Positions 33,395-41,046 of a DNA stretch of 64,000 bases are shown piece by piece; position 1 is the first letter of the stretch, and every line of letters begins with the position of its first letter. The stretch is from Falsihalocynthiibacter halioticoli. GTDB lineage: Bacteria > Pseudomonadota > Alphaproteobacteria > Rhodobacterales > Rhodobacteraceae. The position numbers and the translations under genes were made by a program. Under the pieces are notes generated by a model. It was not told the DNA's origin. It saw only the letters and a list, made by a program, of their open reading frames with translations, and made no database searches. The stretch is from positions 62,001-126,000 of the forward strand of contig NZ_JAOYFC010000004.1 of the NCBI RefSeq assembly GCF_025802015.1, in the 5' to 3' direction.

Positions 33395-34045
33395 TTATAC
33401 CGAGGCAAATTCACCGGTATCTTTATTGTAATACTCCAGCCCGCCTTTGCCGATATCGTGCCAAAGTCCATGCAAACTAAGCTTCTGCTGATCAACGGCA
33501 TCTTTAACAAATGGGAACGACATCAAGTTTTCGAGCGAAACAAGCACAGCTTCTTTCTCAAGCGCACGAACCCGATCTGTTTCTTGTTCTAGCTGAGAGA
33601 CGCGCTCAAACCCAGGACGAAGGATATCCATCCAACGACCGACAAAGCTTGATTTCTCTTCCAATTCCGGAGCTTTACCAGAACACATATCGTGGCAACC
33701 CTTCACACCACCACACCCAGAGTGCCCAAGCACAACGAGGTTGGTAACGTGTAGCGCGGTAACCGCATATTCAATCGCAGCGGAGGTTCCGTGAATATCG
33801 CCATCAGGCTTACAAGGTGGCACCAAGTTAGCAATATTACGGTGAATGAAGAATTCGCCTTGGTCGGCTCCAAAGATCGAAGTCACATGGACCCGACTAT
33901 CACAACAAGAGATAATCATCGCACGCGGTCTTTGACCCTCGTCGGCAAGTCTTTGATACCAAACGCTGTTTTCGGCATATGTGGTGGCTTTCCACCCATT
34001 GTACCGCTTAACAAGATATGAAGGCAAAGGCATCGCGTGTTTCAT
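33395..34045 (-). CDS. Beta-class carbonic anhydrase
   Basis: Interconverts CO2 and bicarbonate in the cytoplasm. The 216-residue protein carries the zinc ligands and catalytic dyad of beta enzymes: Cys and Asp-Arg in IISCCDSRVH, and His-x2-Cys in VLGHSGCGGVKGC. EFFIHRNIANLVPP and GTSAAIEYAVTALHVTNLVVLGHSGC are family blocks. The ATG at 34045 has AGGAGCT 5 bases upstream; a longer reading to 34087 adds an unrelated basic segment. It stands alone between the small basic protein gene (convergent) and the gene at 34192 (divergent). Confidence 0.95.
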   Translation of the reverse strand: MKHAMPLPSYLVKRYNGWKATTYAENSVWYQRLADEGQRPRAMIISCCDSRVHVTSIFGADQGEFFIHRNIANLVPPCKPDGDIHGTSAAIEYAVTALHVTNLVVLGHSGCGGVKGCHDMCSGKAPELEEKSSFVGRWMDILRPGFERVSQLEQETDRVRALEKEAVLVSLENLMSFPFVKDAVDQQKLSLHGLWHDIGKGGLEYYNKDTGEFASV

Positions 34046-34191
34046 AAGAGCTCCTGTATCCGTCGTCTTGTACGTTCTAGGGCGCATTTGTCAGAAATTC
34101 GAGAGAAATCTGACGCCGTCGTAAAGGCTTTATAAGGATCGTGGCGCAAAATTGTAATCGCCGTGGGGGCAGAAAGAAATAACCGGAGGGT

Positions 34192-34578
34192 GTGGTTTTG
34201 GTGGAAACAGTCGATATTCGACCCGATGAGGACGTACGACTTAATCCAGAGAGGCTGACGGAGTTGTTCAATCAGTTGGGCAATCGTGGAGCTGCGGATG
34301 TAGTTTGTCGCGCTATGGAAGAGCTGGCAGCAAGGCTCACTAAAATAGAGAAAAGCTTTTGGCAGGGTGAATATCAGGCCGTCAGCAAGGGCGCGCGTAG
34401 CCTTATCGCAATTGCAGAGCAGATCGGCCTTAACGGTCTGGCGCAAGTTGCGCGACATGTTTCTGTGACTGCGCGGACCGAAGACAAGACAGCGACGGCG
34501 GCAACAGTCGCGCGGCTTCTGCGTATGGGTGATCGTTCGCTTTCAGCTGTTTGGAATACACAAAACTTGAGCGGTTAG
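34192..34578 (+). CDS. Helical protein of unknown function
   Basis: A protein of up to 128 residues, all helical by eye, with the pattern LTELFNQLGNRGAADVVCRAMEELAARL...FWQGEYQAVSKGARSLIAIAEQIGLNGLAQVARHV...ATVARLLRMGDRSLSAVWNTQNLSG. Two helical hairpins with an Arg-rich second half recall four-helix bundle signalling modules (Hpt-like), but there is no clear phospho-acceptor histidine. GGAGGG lies just upstream, 2 bases before GTG 34192 and 8 before TTG 34198, so the exact start is uncertain. It is followed 70 bases later by an M17 aminopeptidase gene. Confidence 0.6.
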   Translation: MVLVETVDIRPDEDVRLNPERLTELFNQLGNRGAADVVCRAMEELAARLTKIEKSFWQGEYQAVSKGARSLIAIAEQIGLNGLAQVARHVSVTARTEDKTATAATVARLLRMGDRSLSAVWNTQNLSG

Positions 34579-34648
34579 GCGCTTTGGCTTGCGGCTCGGC
34601 GTAGGCGCGGTAGTCTGTGGATTGAATTGATCAATCCACAGGCTCGAA

Positions 34649-36034
34649 ATGACTCTCAAATTTGCGCAAAACAAAACAAACGCTACTCCAATCCACGTTG
34701 TAGAATCTGACGGGCTTTCCAACTTTGTTGAGGGCCTGTCTGGAAGTGCGCGGAACTGGGTGGCTTCACAGGAGTTTCGTGCAGGGCTGGGGCATTTCGT
34801 AATTGTTCCAAACGCGGATGGTGGCATTGACTCTGTCATTGCCGGGTACGGAAATGAAACTGTCCGAAAAAGAGGGCGGTTTCATCTCGCTACGGTCGCC
34901 GCGGTGCTGCCGGAAGGGAAGTATAAGCTCGAAACTTTTCCTGCGAGTTTCGATCTAGAGACGGAACTTCTGGGTTGGTTGCTATCTGGCTACAGTTTTG
35001 ATCGCTATAAAACCCGTCCTGCTCACAAAGCATCGATCGTTGCGCCCGCAAATTGCGATGCGGCTAAGCTTGAGGCGATTGCAGCAGGCGAAGCCTTAAC
35101 CCGAGACCTTATTAATACACCGACCTCTGATATGGGGCCGCCCCAACTGCAAGAAGCGTTTGAAACGCTTGCGGCACAACACGGCGCAGAAACAGTGGTG
35201 CGTGTTGGGCAAGACTTGCTCGATCAGAATTTTCCGATGATCCATACGGTCGGCCGCGCGTCTGCTCAGGAGCCGCGTTTGCTAGAGATGCGGTGGGGAT
35301 CAAAAGGGCCGAAACTTACTCTTGTTGGTAAGGGGGTGTGCTTTGATACCGGCGGGCTAAACATCAAACCAGGCGCTTCAATGGGACTTATGAAGAAAGA
35401 CATGGGCGGCTCAGCGGCGGTGCTCGGACTTGCACATATGATAATGTCACTCGGCCTGCCGATACAGCTTAGGGTTCTGGTTCCGGCAGTGGAAAATGCA
35501 ATTGATGGCTCGGCGTTCCGGCCGCAAGACGTGCTTACTTCGCGCAAGGGCCTGACCGTAGAAATCAACAATACCGATGCAGAAGGACGACTTGTACTTG
35601 CCGATGCGCTGGCCTTGGCGGACGAGGAAGAAACTGACCTTATCGTATCTATGGCAACGCTCACGGGCGCCGCACGGGTCGCGGTTGGTCCGGACTTAGC
35701 GCCATATTATGTGGATGCTCAGTCAGATGCGTCAGCTCTCGAAGAAGCGGCAACAACGGTTGCGGACCCTGTTTGGCGTATGCCGTTTCATGACCCGTAT
35801 GAGGCAATGATCGAACCGTCGATCGCGGATTTGGATAACGCTCCCAAAGGCGGCTTTGCGGGTTCGATTACTGCGGCTTTGTTTTTGCGCCGCTTCGTGA
35901 CCGAGAATGCGCGGTACATGCATTTTGATATTTATGGGTGGCAGCCAAAATCGGCTCCGGCGCGGCCAGTTGGTGGCGTGGGGCAAGGAACACGTGCTTT
36001 GCTTGAGGCGCTCCCAAAACTGTTGGATCTGTAG
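34649..36034 (+). CDS. Leucyl aminopeptidase family M17
   Basis: A 461-residue metallopeptidase that removes N-terminal amino acids from short peptides in the cytoplasm. The catalytic domain has the two-metal ligands in GKGVCFDTGGLNIKP and the M17 signature NTDAEGRLVLADAL. MKKDMGGSAAVLG and the C-terminal DIYGWQPKSAPARPVGG complete the core. The N-terminal domain is shorter than in E. coli PepA. The stop overlaps the next start as TAGTG, so it is translationally coupled to an NlpC/P60 hydrolase; this pairing points to breakdown of murein peptides. Confidence 0.93.
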   Translation: MTLKFAQNKTNATPIHVVESDGLSNFVEGLSGSARNWVASQEFRAGLGHFVIVPNADGGIDSVIAGYGNETVRKRGRFHLATVAAVLPEGKYKLETFPASFDLETELLGWLLSGYSFDRYKTRPAHKASIVAPANCDAAKLEAIAAGEALTRDLINTPTSDMGPPQLQEAFETLAAQHGAETVVRVGQDLLDQNFPMIHTVGRASAQEPRLLEMRWGSKGPKLTLVGKGVCFDTGGLNIKPGASMGLMKKDMGGSAAVLGLAHMIMSLGLPIQLRVLVPAVENAIDGSAFRPQDVLTSRKGLTVEINNTDAEGRLVLADALALADEEETDLIVSMATLTGAARVAVGPDLAPYYVDAQSDASALEEAATTVADPVWRMPFHDPYEAMIEPSIADLDNAPKGGFAGSITAALFLRRFVTENARYMHFDIYGWQPKSAPARPVGGVGQGTRALLEALPKLLDL

Positions 36035-36861
36035 TGGATCGGCGGGGGTATTTCGCGAACGAGCGTGTTGCGCATCCTGATGCAGAAGACGCTCCTGAAG
36101 CTGCGACCGTACAAACACCGATCTTGCGGCAATGCCGTGTTACCATAGCTGATGTTTGTGCAAGTTCCGGCGGTGCCCGCGACACACAATTGCTTTATGG
36201 CGAACAATTTGAAGTTCTTGAAACGATGCATGGCTGGAGCTTCGGCCGAACGCGCAAAGATGGTTATGTTGGCTACGTCGAAGCGGATAACCTCGGCCCA
36301 ATAAGTGAAGCGACACATTCAGTTTGCGCGCGTGCGACGCATCTCTATCCAAAGCCGGATATGAAGCAGAAAGAAGTCGCAACGCTATCACTGGGCTCGA
36401 TGCTCTCTGTTCTGTCAGAGGAGGGTGGTTTTGCGCAGCTTGCCAGTGGCGCATACATCCCGCTTCAGCATATTCGCCAAGTTAAGAGCGTAAACGATGA
36501 CCCTGCCAGCGTCGCCGGCCAACTGCTCGGAACGCCCTATCTTTGGGGCGGTTCAAGTGCATTCGGCATTGATTGCTCTGGTTTGGTTCAAATGGCCTTG
36601 ATGCAATCTGGCCTAAACTGTCCGCGAGATAGTGATCAGCAAATGGCGTTAGGCCACTCTGTCTTAGGCGAAGAAGCTATGAGACGCGGCGATCTTGTGT
36701 TCTGGAAGGGCCATGTTGGTATGATGCTAGATGAAGCAAGGCTGATCCATGCCAATGCACATCATATGGCTGTCGCAGTTGAGGCGTTTGCCGAGGCTCG
36801 TAAGCGTATCGGAGCAAAGGAATTTGGCGAAGTTCTTGATATTAGGCGCTTAGGTGACTGA
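36034..36861 (+). CDS. NlpC/P60 family peptidase with SH3-like domains
   Basis: A 275-residue protein. Residues 30-90 and 90-140 form two bacterial SH3-like domains (SGGARDTQLLYGEQFEVLE...GYVGYVEADNLG). The C-terminal NlpC/P60 cysteine peptidase has catalytic Cys in FGIDCSGLVQMAL, His in WKGHVGMML and a third polar residue in HANAHH. There is no signal peptide, so it is likely cytoplasmic, like YkfC-type enzymes that cut gamma-D-Glu bonds in recycled murein peptides. The GTG start overlaps the aminopeptidase stop. Its end overlaps the convergent DUF2794 gene by 12 bases. Confidence 0.9.
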   Translation: MDRRGYFANERVAHPDAEDAPEAATVQTPILRQCRVTIADVCASSGGARDTQLLYGEQFEVLETMHGWSFGRTRKDGYVGYVEADNLGPISEATHSVCARATHLYPKPDMKQKEVATLSLGSMLSVLSEEGGFAQLASGAYIPLQHIRQVKSVNDDPASVAGQLLGTPYLWGGSSAFGIDCSGLVQMALMQSGLNCPRDSDQQMALGHSVLGEEAMRRGDLVFWKGHVGMMLDEARLIHANAHHMAVAVEAFAEARKRIGAKEFGEVLDIRRLGD

Positions 36862-37197
36862 TCTGATTAGTTTTTTGTCAAGAATGCGCAGCACGGTTTT
36901 CAGATCATGGCCGCGTTTTAGAATCTGCCCGTCCATACCGATAATGGCGTAAAGCCCTTGTTTCTGGCGAAGTTTAGGCCGTTTTTCGATGCGATAGATA
37001 GGGTTTTCAGCGCTTCGACGGAAGACTGAAAACACGGCAACATCCTTTAGATGTGAAATCCCGTAATCGCGCCATTCGCCCGCCGCCACCATGCGCCCAT
37101 ATAGAGAAAGAATTATCGCCAGCTCTGTTCTATGGAACGCCACCTGCTGAGGCAGGTTATTTGGAGTGGGAAATTGCGCCGGTGGTTCTAGTGTCAT
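36850..37197 (-). CDS. DUF2794 family protein
   Basis: A 115-residue cytoplasmic protein of the alphaproteobacterial DUF2794 family (PF10984). It shows QVAFHRTELAIILSLYGRMVAAGEWRDYGISHLKDVAVFSVFRRSAENPIYRIEKRPKLRQKQGLYAIIG, which covers nearly the whole family. No function is known. I chose the ATG at 37197; a longer reading to 37371 would run antisense through a structured RNA candidate and adds unrelated sequence. It is divergent from the small RNA and adhI, and its 3' end overlaps the NlpC/P60 gene. Confidence 0.85.
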   Translation of the reverse strand: MTLEPPAQFPTPNNLPQQVAFHRTELAIILSLYGRMVAAGEWRDYGISHLKDVAVFSVFRRSAENPIYRIEKRPKLRQKQGLYAIIGMDGQILKRGHDLKTVLRILDKKLIRSVT

Positions 37198-37320
37198 TCT
37201 TCGAGATTGCGCCCAAGTCCGGCGAAAATCAAGCACTGCCCAAAGATTGCCTTTAAATGGTTCTCGTTTTGCCGCGACCCTTCCCCTTTCCGACCTCGTT
37301 TCGTGCATAGAAACAAAGTG

Positions 37321-37425
37321 CGAGCAAGCGCTGCCTCCGGTGGTGTGGCAATATCCCCCACCTACCTCCACATCGCCGGAGTCGGTTGCTCGAAGGTCTG
37401 AACCCCGCCGGTTGGCGGGTTTTTT
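37321..37425 (+). ncRNA. Putative structured small RNA upstream of adhI
   Basis: A long hairpin followed by an intrinsic terminator. CGAGCAA (37321-37327) pairs with TTGCTCG (37386-37392). After an internal loop, 14 continuous pairs form between 37335-37348 and 37368-37381 (three wobbles). The terminal loop of 19 bases is C-rich (CCCCCACCTACC). CCCGCC-GGTT-GGCGGG and six Ts follow at 37404-37425. The region has no credible reading frame. The fold does not match SRP, 6S, tmRNA or RNase P RNA that I know. It could be a stand-alone sRNA with an anti-Shine-Dalgarno-like loop or a 5' attenuator for adhI, whose start is 100 bases further. The rest of the 37198-37525 gap shows no gene. Confidence 0.55.
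37403..37425 (+). terminator. Intrinsic terminator before adhI
   Basis: CCCGCC (37404-37409), loop GGTT, GGCGGG (37414-37419), then TTTTTT. It faces the plus strand and so ends a transcript starting upstream, not the minus-strand DUF2794 gene. Confidence 0.85.
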
Positions 37426-37525
37426 GTTGGCCCTCTTCCAGAAACTTATTCGAATTTGCGATGCGGGCTTGAAACCGCGCCTCCAATACCTGACGCTGAG
37501 CTCAGATATTCTGGAGGATCAAATT

Positions 37526-38638
37526 ATGCGAACACGTGCTGCTGTCGCGCTTGAGGCGGGTAAACCGCTTGAAGTTATGGAAGTAAACCTTGAGGGACCA
37601 AAAGCCGGCGAGGTGTTGGTCGAGATCAAGGCAACTGGTATTTGCCATACTGATGAATTTACATTGTCGGGTGCAGACCCTGAAGGAATGTTCCCTGCAA
37701 TTCTTGGTCACGAAGGCGCAGGCGTTGTTGTGGAATGCGGCCCGGGTGTAACAAGCCTGAAGCCGGGTGATCACGTTATTCCGCTTTATACGCCAGAGTG
37801 TCGGGAGTGTGAGTATTGCCTTAATCCCAAGACCAACCTGTGCCAATCGATCCGCAGCACACAGGGCCAAGGCCTGATGCCTGACGGAACAAGTCGCTTC
37901 TCGATGCTCGATGGCACGCCGATCCTGCACTATATGGGATGCTCAACCTTCGCCAATCACACGGTGCTGCCCGAGATTGCGCTTGCTAAGGTTCGTAAGG
38001 ATGCTCCGTTTGACAAGATTTGCTATATCGGTTGCGGAGTAACCACCGGCATTGGCGCAGTAATCAACACCGCAAAAGTCGAGATTGGAAGTCGGGCAAT
38101 TGTATTTGGTCTTGGTGGTATTGGCCTAAATGTCATTCAAGGTCTGCGACTCGCCGGTGCGGATCAGATCGTCGGCGTTGATCTGAACGATTCCAAAGTC
38201 CCGATGGCAAAGCAATTCGGTATGACAGACTTTGTTAACCCAACTGAGGTGTCCGGCGATCTGGTTGGCCATCTCGTCGAGCTAACTGGTGGTGGTGCAG
38301 ACTATACGTTCGATGCAACCGGCAATGTTGACGTCATGCGCACAGCGCTTGAATCGGCTCATAAGGGCTGGGGCGAGAGCGTGATTATTGGAGTTGCTCC
38401 AGCGGGCGCAGAAATTTCCACGCGGCCGTTCCAACTGGTAACAGGCCGTGTTTGGCGCGGTACGGCGTTTGGCGGTGCCTCTGGGCGTACTGACGTTCCT
38501 AAAATTGTTGATTGGTATATGGACGGTAAAATCGAGATCGACCCGATGATCACGCACACTATGCCGCTTGATGACATCAACAAAGGGTTCGACCTTATGC
38601 ATGCAGGCAAGTCGATCCGTTCGGTTGTTCTGTACTGA
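37526..38638 (+). CDS. adhI: S-(hydroxymethyl)glutathione dehydrogenase / class III alcohol dehydrogenase
   Basis: Oxidises S-hydroxymethylglutathione (formaldehyde plus glutathione) to S-formylglutathione with NAD+. The 370-residue zinc enzyme has the catalytic zinc ligands in ATGICHTDEFTLSG and GHEGAGVV, the structural-zinc cysteines in PECRECEYCLNPKTNLC, and the NAD-binding IVFGLGGIGLNVIQG. Length and blocks are those of class III enzymes. The ATG at 37526 has GGAGG 9 bases upstream. S-formylglutathione hydrolase is encoded 1.1 kb downstream, completing the pathway to formate. Confidence 0.95.
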   Translation: MRTRAAVALEAGKPLEVMEVNLEGPKAGEVLVEIKATGICHTDEFTLSGADPEGMFPAILGHEGAGVVVECGPGVTSLKPGDHVIPLYTPECRECEYCLNPKTNLCQSIRSTQGQGLMPDGTSRFSMLDGTPILHYMGCSTFANHTVLPEIALAKVRKDAPFDKICYIGCGVTTGIGAVINTAKVEIGSRAIVFGLGGIGLNVIQGLRLAGADQIVGVDLNDSKVPMAKQFGMTDFVNPTEVSGDLVGHLVELTGGGADYTFDATGNVDVMRTALESAHKGWGESVIIGVAPAGAEISTRPFQLVTGRVWRGTAFGGASGRTDVPKIVDWYMDGKIEIDPMITHTMPLDDINKGFDLMHAGKSIRSVVLY

Positions 38639-38660
38639 TTAAGGTATTGCTCGCGGCGGA

Positions 38661-39290
38661 TTAGCCTTCGCTGCGGGCGCCATAACGCGCGAGGAACATG
38701 TCAACTGCACCATTCACAACCTTGTCGCGTTCTTCGTGGTTGAAGGACGCTTGCACTCCGCACAAAAGCCGCGGGAAAACGAATGATTTGTTGAGTTCCA
38801 GAAATTGCTCTGCGGCAAAGGGGATGTCGTCGATCTCCAAATCGCCCCGATCGCAAGCAACTTGCAGATAGGTCGATAGCCTTTCGCGGGCCAAAGCAGG
38901 ACCGGATTCATAGAATTGCCTGCCGATTGCAGGGAAGCGGCTGTTTTCCGATACACAGATTTTGAAAATCGCAATGCCGAAATCGGAGGTCACGAAAGAC
39001 AGGACTCTGTTTCCGACTTCTGTCAAGACAGCACGAGGGGGCGAAGCGAAGTCAACAACGTGCTCTGCAATTTCCGCCTGACGCAGACATTCGATCTCTG
39101 CGATCTTTGCAAACAAGAGCCGTTTGTCTGGAAAATAGCTATAGAGCGTGGCCTTAGAGACGCCAGCTTCCCGCGCAATGTCATCAACGCTGGCGCCTTC
39201 GAAACCATCACGAAGAAAGACGGTTTTCGCGCCTTCTAGGACTTGATCGAATTTGCGACCGCGTTTGATCACGTCGGTGAGCGCTGTCAT
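38661..39290 (-). CDS. TetR-family transcriptional regulator
   Basis: A 209-residue repressor with the TetR helix-turn-helix at residues 12-58 (VLEGAKTVFLRDGFEGASVDDIAREAGVSKATLYSYFPDKRLLF). A helical ligand domain resembling the TetR_C families follows. The ATG at 39290 has AGGAGA 6 bases upstream. Three similar palindromes of the form TAAAC-N6-GTTTA lie at 39321 (before this gene), 39574 and 39596 (before the small secreted protein gene). It therefore likely controls itself and that peptide. It lies between the two formaldehyde-oxidation genes, but no matching palindrome is seen before those. Confidence 0.9.
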   Translation of the reverse strand: MTALTDVIKRGRKFDQVLEGAKTVFLRDGFEGASVDDIAREAGVSKATLYSYFPDKRLLFAKIAEIECLRQAEIAEHVVDFASPPRAVLTEVGNRVLSFVTSDFGIAIFKICVSENSRFPAIGRQFYESGPALARERLSTYLQVACDRGDLEIDDIPFAAEQFLELNKSFVFPRLLCGVQASFNHEERDKVVNGAVDMFLARYGARSEG

Positions 39291-39320
39291 TGGGTTCTCC
39301 TGCGAGTGCTTCGTCAAAGA

Positions 39321-39336
39321 TAAACCACTCGGTTTA
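39321..39336. promoter_or_regulatory. TetR operator upstream of the TetR gene
   Basis: TAAACC-ACTC-GGTTTA, a perfect 16-base inverted repeat 31 bases before the TetR start codon. It matches the palindromes at 39574 and 39596 in arm sequence and spacing. Confidence 0.75.
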
Positions 39337-39377
39337 GTTTTTGCAAGGCGAACCCAATTTGAATTGCCGGTCTGTGG

Positions 39378-39557
39378 CTATCCGGCGTCTTGCTCACAGG
39401 CACTTGCCGTCGTCAGATCAGAACAGCCACGAGTACTGACGCTGTCATCTGCGGGGAAGGTAATTGTGCTGAAATTGAAGGGAATGCCATTTGCGAAAGC
39501 TGGCGCAGCCAGAGATGCAAAGAGGATTACGGCGGTTGTTTTTGCAAGCGAAGTCAT
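39378..39557 (-). CDS. Very small secreted protein under TetR control
   Basis: A 59-residue protein easily missed by length cut-offs. It has a signal peptide (SLAKTTAVILFASLAAPAFA, cleavage after residue 22). The short mature part begins NGIPFNFSTITFP and carries two cysteines (RGCSD and SACEQ) that could form a disulfide loop. AGGAGAG lies 5 bases before the ATG, a strong ribosome site. Two TetR-type palindromes lie immediately upstream, and the TetR gene follows 87 bases downstream on the same strand. I recognise no family. Confidence 0.65.
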   Translation of the reverse strand: MTSLAKTTAVILFASLAAPAFANGIPFNFSTITFPADDSVSTRGCSDLTTASACEQDAG

Positions 39558-39573
39558 AGTTCTCTCCTGAAAC

Positions 39574-39589
39574 TAAACTGAACAGTTCA
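39574..39589. promoter_or_regulatory. TetR operator 2, before the small secreted protein gene
   Basis: TAAACT-GAAC-AGTTCA, an inverted repeat with one mismatch. Its centre is 22 bp from the next copy, two helical turns. Confidence 0.65.
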
Positions 39590-39595
39590 GATAGC

Positions 39596-39611
39596 TAAAC
39601 TATTCAGTTTA
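39596..39611. promoter_or_regulatory. TetR operator 3, before the small secreted protein gene
   Basis: TAAACT-ATTC-AGTTTA, a perfect 16-base inverted repeat of the same form as the one at the TetR gene. Confidence 0.75.
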
Positions 39612-39736
39612 GTTTGCAAGTTGAATCTGCACCGCATCAGTGAATAACTGGTTTCGATAGGCGATTGCTTGCGTTGATACCTGTGGCAAGATAGCCCTGA
39701 AAGGTAACGGAAAGACAAAAACAGGGTGGGTGTGCG

Positions 39737-40567
39737 ATGAAAACAGTTTCTGAAAACAAGTGCTTTGGCGGCGTGCAGGGAGTTTATTCCGCACCATCAG
39801 CGGCCTGCGGCGTTGACATGACGTTTGGCCTGTTTCTGCCTCAGGAAGCAGAGGACGGCCCCGTGCCATTATTGTGGTTTTTGGCTGGCCTTACATGTAC
39901 CCACGAAAATGCAATGACAAAAGCCGGAGCGCAAGTTTGGGCAGCGGAGCAAGGTATTGGACTGGTCTTCCCTGATACTTCTCCGCGCGGAGAGGGTGTC
40001 CCGAATGACGAGGCCTATGACCTTGGTCAGGGAGCTGGTTTCTATGTAAATGCAACGCGAGACCCGTGGGCAAAGAATTTCCAGATGTGGGACTATATTT
40101 CAGATGAGTTACCCGCGCTTCTTGCAGCAAATTTCGCAATTGATGCGGAGCGCCAGGCGTTGACCGGCCATTCGATGGGCGGCCATGGTGCGCTAACCTT
40201 GGCGATGAATTTCCCTGAGCGTTATCGTTCCGTTTCGGCGTTTGCGCCGATCGCCAACCCGACTGAGTCTGATTGGGGCATCAAACAGTTGAGCGCTTAT
40301 ATCGGTGAGAATAAATCCGATTGGAGTACGCATGACGCTAGTTTGCTGATGCGTGAACGCGGGTTTGATGGCCCTGTACTGATCGATCAGGGAACAGAGG
40401 ATCAGTTTTGGGATTTGCTCCGCCCAGAGGCTTTGGCGTCGGCGATGGTTGACCGCAGACAAGATGGCCGGTTCCGTCTTCAAAAAGGGTATGACCACAG
40501 CTATTTCATGATCTCGAGCTTCATCGAAGATCACATAACAATGCACGCGGAAGCTCTCTATTCATGA
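39737..40567 (+). CDS. fghA: S-formylglutathione hydrolase
   Basis: Hydrolyses S-formylglutathione to formate and glutathione, the step after adhI. The 276-residue alpha/beta hydrolase (esterase D family) has its nucleophile serine in TGHSMGGHGALTLA, a catalytic Asp in LIDQGTEDQFWD, and His in KGYDHSYFMISSFIEDH. TCTHENAMTKAGAQ is a typical family block. Its last four bases overlap the start of the YaiI-like gene (ATGA). Confidence 0.95.
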   Translation: MKTVSENKCFGGVQGVYSAPSAACGVDMTFGLFLPQEAEDGPVPLLWFLAGLTCTHENAMTKAGAQVWAAEQGIGLVFPDTSPRGEGVPNDEAYDLGQGAGFYVNATRDPWAKNFQMWDYISDELPALLAANFAIDAERQALTGHSMGGHGALTLAMNFPERYRSVSAFAPIANPTESDWGIKQLSAYIGENKSDWSTHDASLLMRERGFDGPVLIDQGTEDQFWDLLRPEALASAMVDRRQDGRFRLQKGYDHSYFMISSFIEDHITMHAEALYS

Positions 40568-41019
40568 CGAAAATATACGTGGATGCGGATGCTTGCCCCG
40601 TTAAGGCCGAAATCGAAAAGGTTGCGACGCGGCACAAGATCCCCGTTCTTATGGTGTGCAACGGCGGTTTGCGGCCTTCGAATAATCCATTTGTAGAACT
40701 GGTGATTGTACCAGAGGGACCGGATGTGGCCGATATGTGGATTGCAGACCGCGCTACCTTGGGGGATGTCGTGATAACGAATGATATTCCGCTTGCTGAT
40801 AAGTGCATCAAGGCGCAGGCACGGGTGCTTCGTCATAATGGAGAAACACTCTCGGAAAAGAATATCGGCGCGCAATTGGCAACCCGTGATTTGATGCAGG
40901 ACCTGCGCGCGGCTGACCCATTTCGTCAAGGTGGCGGAAAGCCATTTGCCAAATCGGATCGCTCCCGTTTTCTAAACGCGTTGGAGCGCGAACTTCAGGC
41001 GCTTAAGCGACAGAGCTAA
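40564..41019 (+). CDS. YaiI/YqxD family protein (UPF0178, DUF188)
   Basis: A 151-residue cytoplasmic protein with the family start KIYVDADACPVKAEIEKVATRHKIPVLMVCNG. The conserved TNDIPLADKCIKAQARVLRHNGE follows and a C-terminal Arg-rich tail. The DAD and ND acidic pairs suggest a PIN-like nuclease fold, but activity is unproven in the family. It is coupled to fghA by an ATGA overlap, probably without functional link. Confidence 0.9.
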   Translation: MTKIYVDADACPVKAEIEKVATRHKIPVLMVCNGGLRPSNNPFVELVIVPEGPDVADMWIADRATLGDVVITNDIPLADKCIKAQARVLRHNGETLSEKNIGAQLATRDLMQDLRAADPFRQGGGKPFAKSDRSRFLNALERELQALKRQS

Positions 41020-41046
41020 AACAGAACAAAACTGGAAAGGATTGAA

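Noticed and set aside
37166..37525. Upstream extension of the adhI reading frame
   Set aside because: Would read through the hairpin and terminator; the ATG at 37526 has a good ribosome site and the correct family N-terminus.
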